Assembly: GCF_003858535.1 (NCBI RefSeq)
Contig: NZ_RQTJ01000004.1
Span: 1-64,000, forward strand
From: Paenimyroides viscosum
GTDB lineage: Bacteria; Bacteroidota; Bacteroidia; Flavobacteriales; Flavobacteriaceae
Length of the DNA stretch: 64,000 nt
Direction: 5' to 3'
Below the pieces are notes generated by a model, which did no database searches, was not told the origin of the DNA, and saw only the letters and a list, made by a program, of their open reading frames with translations. Position numbers and translations under genes: made by a program. Below are positions 60,192 to 64,000 of the stretch, piece by piece. The stretch's first letter is position 1, and every line of letters starts with the position of its first letter.

Positions 60192-62619
60192 TTTTTAATT
60201 CAATTAGGTTAATAAATAATTCTAAAGCGCCAGTATTTCCTGAAGGTAACTGTCTAAAAAAGCTTAAACCCGTATAAATATAATGTCCTTTTCCGTGTTT
60301 TGCAATAAGCAGTGCGCCGTTTGTTTCTTTTTCGTCAAAATCGTGCGATGTAAAAACAGGTTGAAATTCTCCTGCAAAATCATCAGCATAATACAAACCT
60401 TGTTCCTGAACCCAGTTTTTAAAGTTTTCCTGCGTAATTTTAAACGGTTTGTTTAAAACCGTTTCGTTAGGATTAATAAAATTTACCACCGCGTTTTCAT
60501 CGGTAATTCGTGTTCTGCCAATTTTTATTTTGTACGGAGCAATTTCTTCGGTTTTTAAAGGTACATTGGTTTGATACTGAACAATAACCGTTCCGCCATT
60601 TTTTACATAATCAAACAACAATTTGTTTTTCGTTTTTAAAGAACTTTCGGTGTTGAATGCACGAATTCCAACAATTATTGTTTCATATTTTGATAAATCT
60701 TCGGCTTTTACAGTTTCTAAATTAATGAAATCTACGTTGTAACCAACATCTTTTAAAACCTGTGGAATTTCATCACCAGCACCAACAATATAGCCAATTT
60801 TTGATTTCTTTAAAACACTTTTATTGAAAGAAACTACTTTTGTTTCCGAATCTTTTAAATAATAGTTTAAAGGAATATGACTGTAATCAACCCATTTTAT
60901 TTCGTTGTTGTAAGTGTTTGTATTTTGTTTGAAATGTGCTTGGTATGTTCCGTTTAAAAAGTTTTTATTGATAGTGATCGTATTATTTTTCTCGCTTTCG
61001 TTCAGAGTGATTTCTTTCTGATAAACTTCTTCATTTTTAGAATTTATAATAGATAAAAAACCTTTTATATTTTCTTTAGAATAATTGTCTGTTGTAACTT
61101 CTATTTTTTGGTTTTGATTGTTGTTTGTAATATAAGTTGATTGATTGAATCGAACCGAAATTGCAGGAACCACATGAAATGGTTTGTAAATTTCACCTTT
61201 TACCACATCTTTATAATGGTATTGAATAGGTAAAGTGTAAGATAGGTAAACATCATTAACTTGTATACCAATTTCATTTTTCTTGGTTAGATTAAACTGA
61301 TTTTTAAAGTCGTTAAAATTGTCGATAAATTTAAAATTTGTATAATCTTGATTGGTAAATTTTGTTTGGAAATAATCGTAATAAACATCCTGATCTGCTA
61401 AAGATTTACCTACAATTATTTTTTGGTTGTTAATAATAACATCTTTAATAACAATGTTTTGGTTCGATCTGTTGGCAACTTCAACCTTAACATCAACGTT
61501 TTCGTTTGGCGTAGTGTAAGGTTCGTTTGTAGTAATATCTAGAAACAAGCCGGCGCAGTTTTTAATCAGTTCTTTAACCTCGTTTTGTTTGCGGGTTTTC
61601 CAGATGGTTTCAGGTAATTTGTCAATTTCAACATAAATTTTTGTCAGTAAATTGGTCGATTTTGATGGATCTTTAAAATCGTATTCGTTGATTAATTGCG
61701 TAACCAAAGGCTGAATGTTGTTGCCACCTTTAATACGGTTCCAGCTTGTATCAACACCTTCAAACAAATTGCTCCCTTTTATAGCATCGCCATCAACTAA
61801 TTCTACATAATCAATTTCTTCGCCACGAGATGAGATATCGCCAAAACCTTGTGATTGATGCTGACTGCGACTTAACGAAGCAATTTCTTGATTATTTTTT
61901 CCCAACTGATTATAAAAAACACCAATATTCAACGGAATGTATTTTGATTTATCGGCTTTATCAAACGCTTGTTTGCTGCCAAAAAAGAACCACGAAACAT
62001 TAAAAAATAAACGTTTTGGTTGCCACATTTCAGTATTTTCTTGTGATAAATCTTTATAATTTTTATCATTCGCCAAGGTAAATGTCAGTTTAGATAATTG
62101 CGCCGATGCGGTATGATGTCCGTGCGTTGTTTCTTCTGTTCTGTGATCGAATCTATTTACAATAACATCGGGTTGCTCTTTGCGAATCATGTAAACCATC
62201 TGTTTTAACAACAAATGTTTATCCCATTTTTCAAATGCTTCTTTCGGATGTTTCGAAAATCCAAAATCATCGGCAGTAGAAAAAAACTGTTTACCGCCAT
62301 CTATATTTCTTGCGTTCCATAATTCGTTGGTTCTAATAATACCTAAATCGGTTCCCAACTCGTTACTGATTAAATTTTGTCCGCCATTACCGCGTGTTAA
62401 CGACAAATAATTGGTGTACGCTTTATCGTGATGCGTTAAATAGGTAATTAACCGAGTATTTTCGTCATCGGGATGTGCTGCAATGTACATAGCACTTGCC
62501 AAAACGTTTAGTTTTTCAATCTTAAAATAAATTTCAGACGGAGTAGGAGTTTGTGGTTTTTGTGCAATGATGTTTTGCATAAATAACGCACAAAAAATAT
62601 ATATAATGTTATTTTTCAT
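60184..62619 (-). CDS. Large PIG-L-family deacetylase, secreted
   Basis: The 811-residue protein has a Sec signal (MKNNIIYIFCALFMQNIIAQ) and a PIG-L domain with AAHPDDENTRLI (zinc ligands), EELW-like NELWNARN, and THGHHTASAQ. About 550 residues of beta-rich domains follow, with a gate-like module (SKIGYIVGAGDEIPQVLKD read as SKIGYIVGAGDEIP) resembling a glutamine-amidotransferase-like fold near the end. PIG-L enzymes remove acetyl groups from N-acetylglucosamine or similar. ATG 62619 is preferred over 62667 because it gives a normal signal. It heads an operon with the small protein and the symporter, suggesting sugar use. Confidence 0.85.
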   Translation of the reverse strand: MKNNIIYIFCALFMQNIIAQKPQTPTPSEIYFKIEKLNVLASAMYIAAHPDDENTRLITYLTHHDKAYTNYLSLTRGNGGQNLISNELGTDLGIIRTNELWNARNIDGGKQFFSTADDFGFSKHPKEAFEKWDKHLLLKQMVYMIRKEQPDVIVNRFDHRTEETTHGHHTASAQLSKLTFTLANDKNYKDLSQENTEMWQPKRLFFNVSWFFFGSKQAFDKADKSKYIPLNIGVFYNQLGKNNQEIASLSRSQHQSQGFGDISSRGEEIDYVELVDGDAIKGSNLFEGVDTSWNRIKGGNNIQPLVTQLINEYDFKDPSKSTNLLTKIYVEIDKLPETIWKTRKQNEVKELIKNCAGLFLDITTNEPYTTPNENVDVKVEVANRSNQNIVIKDVIINNQKIIVGKSLADQDVYYDYFQTKFTNQDYTNFKFIDNFNDFKNQFNLTKKNEIGIQVNDVYLSYTLPIQYHYKDVVKGEIYKPFHVVPAISVRFNQSTYITNNNQNQKIEVTTDNYSKENIKGFLSIINSKNEEVYQKEITLNESEKNNTITINKNFLNGTYQAHFKQNTNTYNNEIKWVDYSHIPLNYYLKDSETKVVSFNKSVLKKSKIGYIVGAGDEIPQVLKDVGYNVDFINLETVKAEDLSKYETIIVGIRAFNTESSLKTKNKLLFDYVKNGGTVIVQYQTNVPLKTEEIAPYKIKIGRTRITDENAVVNFINPNETVLNKPFKITQENFKNWVQEQGLYYADDFAGEFQPVFTSHDFDEKETNGALLIAKHGKGHYIYTGLSFFRQLPSGNTGALELFINLIELKNE

Positions 62620-62734
62620 TTTTTTGATAAATATTGTATAGTAACTAGCCATTAATTTTAAAACCACAGATTAAAGGATTTTAAAGATTTTCAATAGAAT
62701 TCTGTTAATTTATGTAATCTATGTTGTAAAAAAA

Positions 62735-63247
62735 CTACAAAACCACTACAGATTTTTGTAAAAACAAATTGTTTGGATACGAAATTTTTTCACCTTCACT
62801 TGTAATTAATATGGTATGAAATGCCTTAATATCATCGATTTCGGCTTCAATAGGGAAATCTTTATCTTGAATTCTTATACGGTCGCCAATTTTAAAGGGA
62901 AATGCAAAAAACATAATAACACCTGCCGTAAAATTGCTTAAAACCGACCATTGTGCAAAAAATGCCACACCAATAAAAGTTATTGCTGCACCAACAAAAC
63001 CAAAAAGCTGAGTGGTATCAACACCCCACATTAAGATGATGAAAATTACGAACAAGATATTAAGCAGTGAATTGAAATACTTAATGATCAGTTTACTGCG
63101 ATTGTCTGATTTTGAAGAATATTCAGAAAATTTTAAAATAACCTTGCGAATAATTAATCTTAAAATATAAATGATAACAACTAAAATAAGTGTCGCAATA
63201 ATTTTTCCGTAATAATCGGGTAAGTGAAAATTGTTAAACATTACCAT
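62735..63247 (-). CDS. Small MscS-family mechanosensitive channel
   Basis: The 170-residue protein has three membrane helices and the MscS pore region GAAITFIGVAFFAQWSVLSN followed by FTAGVIMFFAFPFKIGDRIRI, and a short beta domain ending near the PNNLFLQK motif. It lacks most of the C-terminal cytoplasmic cage of E. coli MscS (286 residues), so it is a truncated-type member, as seen in several bacteria. It would release solutes on osmotic downshift. The start overlaps maf by seven bases; a second ATG at 63241 would reduce this. Confidence 0.88.
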   Translation of the reverse strand: MVMFNNFHLPDYYGKIIATLILVVIIYILRLIIRKVILKFSEYSSKSDNRSKLIIKYFNSLLNILFVIFIILMWGVDTTQLFGFVGAAITFIGVAFFAQWSVLSNFTAGVIMFFAFPFKIGDRIRIQDKDFPIEAEIDDIKAFHTILITSEGEKISYPNNLFLQKSVVVL

Positions 63248-63822
63248 TTAATTAATTCATTATACAACTTTTCCATAGGCATGCCTACCACATTGGTATA
63301 AGAGCCGTTGATTTTTTCAATACCAATTAAACCAATCCATTCTTGAATTCCGTACGATCCGGCTTTATCTAAAGGTTTAAAGGTATCAACATAATAGGTG
63401 ATATCTAAAGAATTTAAGTTGTTGAATGTTACTTGGGTTACATCGTAAAACAATTGTTCTTTTTGGTTTGATTTAATACAAACAGCACTAATAACCTCAT
63501 GTGTTTTACCTGATAATTGCTGTAACATTTGTTTAGCATCGTCGCTGTTTTCAGGTTTTCCTAATGCCATATCATCAATCCAAACAATGGTATCGCAAGT
63601 AATCACAATGCTGTTTGTATCTAAATTATTAAAAACCGAAGCCTTTTGCTGTGCTATATATAAAGCAATATCCTTGCCCTTTAAGTGGGAAGGATATTCT
63701 TCGTTTACGTTAGCAGGTTTAATGGTAAAAGTTAACCCTAAATCTGTTAAAAATTGTTTTCTTCTGGGAGAATTTGATGCTAATATTATTTGATAATCGT
63801 TATATTTTTCTTGTAAGATCAT
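63241..63822 (-). CDS. maf: Maf-family nucleotide pyrophosphatase
   Basis: The 193-residue protein has the Maf start IILASNSPRRKQFLTDLG, the conserved NEEYPSHLKG glutamate region, TCDTIVWIDD and GKPENSDDAKQMLQQLSGKTH (read as GKPENSDDAKQM and LSGKTHEVIS), then GSYGIQEWIG near the end. It hydrolyses dTTP, UTP or modified nucleotides to monophosphates and pyrophosphate and so cleans the nucleotide pool. It is linked to the MscS gene by a seven-base overlap and ends next to a UbiA-like gene just upstream. Confidence 0.93.
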   Translation of the reverse strand: MILQEKYNDYQIILASNSPRRKQFLTDLGLTFTIKPANVNEEYPSHLKGKDIALYIAQQKASVFNNLDTNSIVITCDTIVWIDDMALGKPENSDDAKQMLQQLSGKTHEVISAVCIKSNQKEQLFYDVTQVTFNNLNSLDITYYVDTFKPLDKAGSYGIQEWIGLIGIEKINGSYTNVVGMPMEKLYNELIKW

Positions 63823-63823
63823 T

Positions 63824-64000
63824 TCATTTTAAATTGAAAAATAAAACTACAATAGAAAATATAGTTAACCAAATGATTATGTTTAAAATATTGTTTATGC
63901 GGTTAAAATCTTCGGTAGTTTTGGCATTCCATAGTTTAGACAGATAAAACAAGTAGGGCAGTACTACCAATGCACCAATGTATCCAATTAAAATGTTCAG
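63824..64000 (-). CDS. 3' end of a polytopic membrane enzyme, probably UbiA-type prenyltransferase
   Basis: The last 58 codons of an open frame run from the window edge to TGA at 63824-63826. The translation is hydrophobic: IGALVVLPYLFYLSKLWNAK, then TTEDFNRINNILNIIIWLT and SIVVLFFNLK. The cut-off form, with two helices and a polar loop between them, matches the C terminus of UbiA-family enzymes such as geranylgeranylglycerol-phosphate geranylgeranyltransferase, which I recall next to maf in flavobacteria. The catalytic DxxxD motifs lie outside the window, so the identity rests on context and topology. Confidence 0.5.
   Translation of the reverse strand: MNILIGYIGALVVLPYLFYLSKLWNAKTTEDFNRINNILNIIIWLTIFSIVVLFFNLK

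Noticed and set aside
1..64000. CRISPR arrays, tRNA or rRNA genes, insertion sequences, phage genes
   Set aside because: No regularly spaced repeats, no GGTTCGA-type T-arm with flanking stems, and no transposase or integrase motif were seen on either strand.

Overview
The window is a chromosomal segment of an AT-rich member of the Bacteroidetes, most likely the family Flavobacteriaceae. Supporting signs are a fused CcoN-CcoO oxidase subunit, the type IX secretion protein PorQ, many lipoproteins with a short leader ending in (A/I/F)SC followed by charged residues, a full-length PurL, a roughly 950-residue CarB, a small histone H1-like protein, and upstream -7 boxes of the Bacteroidetes form TAnnTTTG. 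The genus cannot be settled from the sequence alone; Flavobacterium or a Myroides-like relative fits. No tRNA, rRNA, CRISPR array, insertion sequence or prophage was seen.

Layout. 0.28-6.6 kb: a cbb3-type cytochrome oxidase operon (ccoS, ccoNO, ccoQ, ccoP, ccoG, ccoH, and a TauE/DsbD-like membrane protein). 6.7-9.8 kb, minus strand: a lipid-linked operon (LUD protein, cdsA, psd, acyl-CoA-binding protein) ending in a lipoprotein superoxide dismutase. 9.9-12.2 kb, minus: ftsH and rsfS. 12.3-15.2 kb: birA, then msrB and an alpha/beta hydrolase, then an M48 lipoprotein protease. 15.3-23.8 kb: transporters, lon, porQ, cmk and a NupG-like permease. 23.8-30.4 kb: DUF445, fabV, a sugar dehydrogenase, an Rrf2 regulator divergent from a Prx6-type peroxiredoxin, and an unknown lipoprotein. 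30.4-35.7 kb: purL and a beta-helix lipoprotein.

35.8-44.4 kb is a surface-polysaccharide cluster with ten genes (GT4, two tandem CgeB-like paralogues, GT4, DUF5672, a WaaP/InaA-like kinase, GT2, GT9 and GT2). It probably builds lipopolysaccharide core or outer glycan. 44.7-48.6 kb has ettA, a decayed DUF892 (YciF-like) gene with two in-frame stops, small hypotheticals, a histone H1-like gene and a DoxX-like protein. 48.9-57.1 kb holds carB, rpmH (53 codons), a TPR protein, a lipoprotein, an MltD-like transglycosylase, an alpha/beta hydrolase, clpS and prmA. 57.1-64 kb has an OprO/P-type porin, a sodium:solute symporter, a previously easy-to-miss 35-residue membrane protein, a large PIG-L deacetylase, a small MscS-type channel, maf and the 3' end of a probable UbiA-family prenyltransferase.

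Most of the window is core housekeeping sequence in short operons, separated by clear bidirectional hairpin terminators. I did not find a convincing wholly new system. The points most worth a second look are the 35-residue membrane protein translationally wedged between the PIG-L deacetylase and the symporter, a repeat-like seven-codon insertion inside purL, the palindrome between rrf2 and the peroxiredoxin gene, an inverted-repeat element inside the cco operon, the DUF892 pseudogene, and an orphan minus-strand terminator at 47.2 kb.
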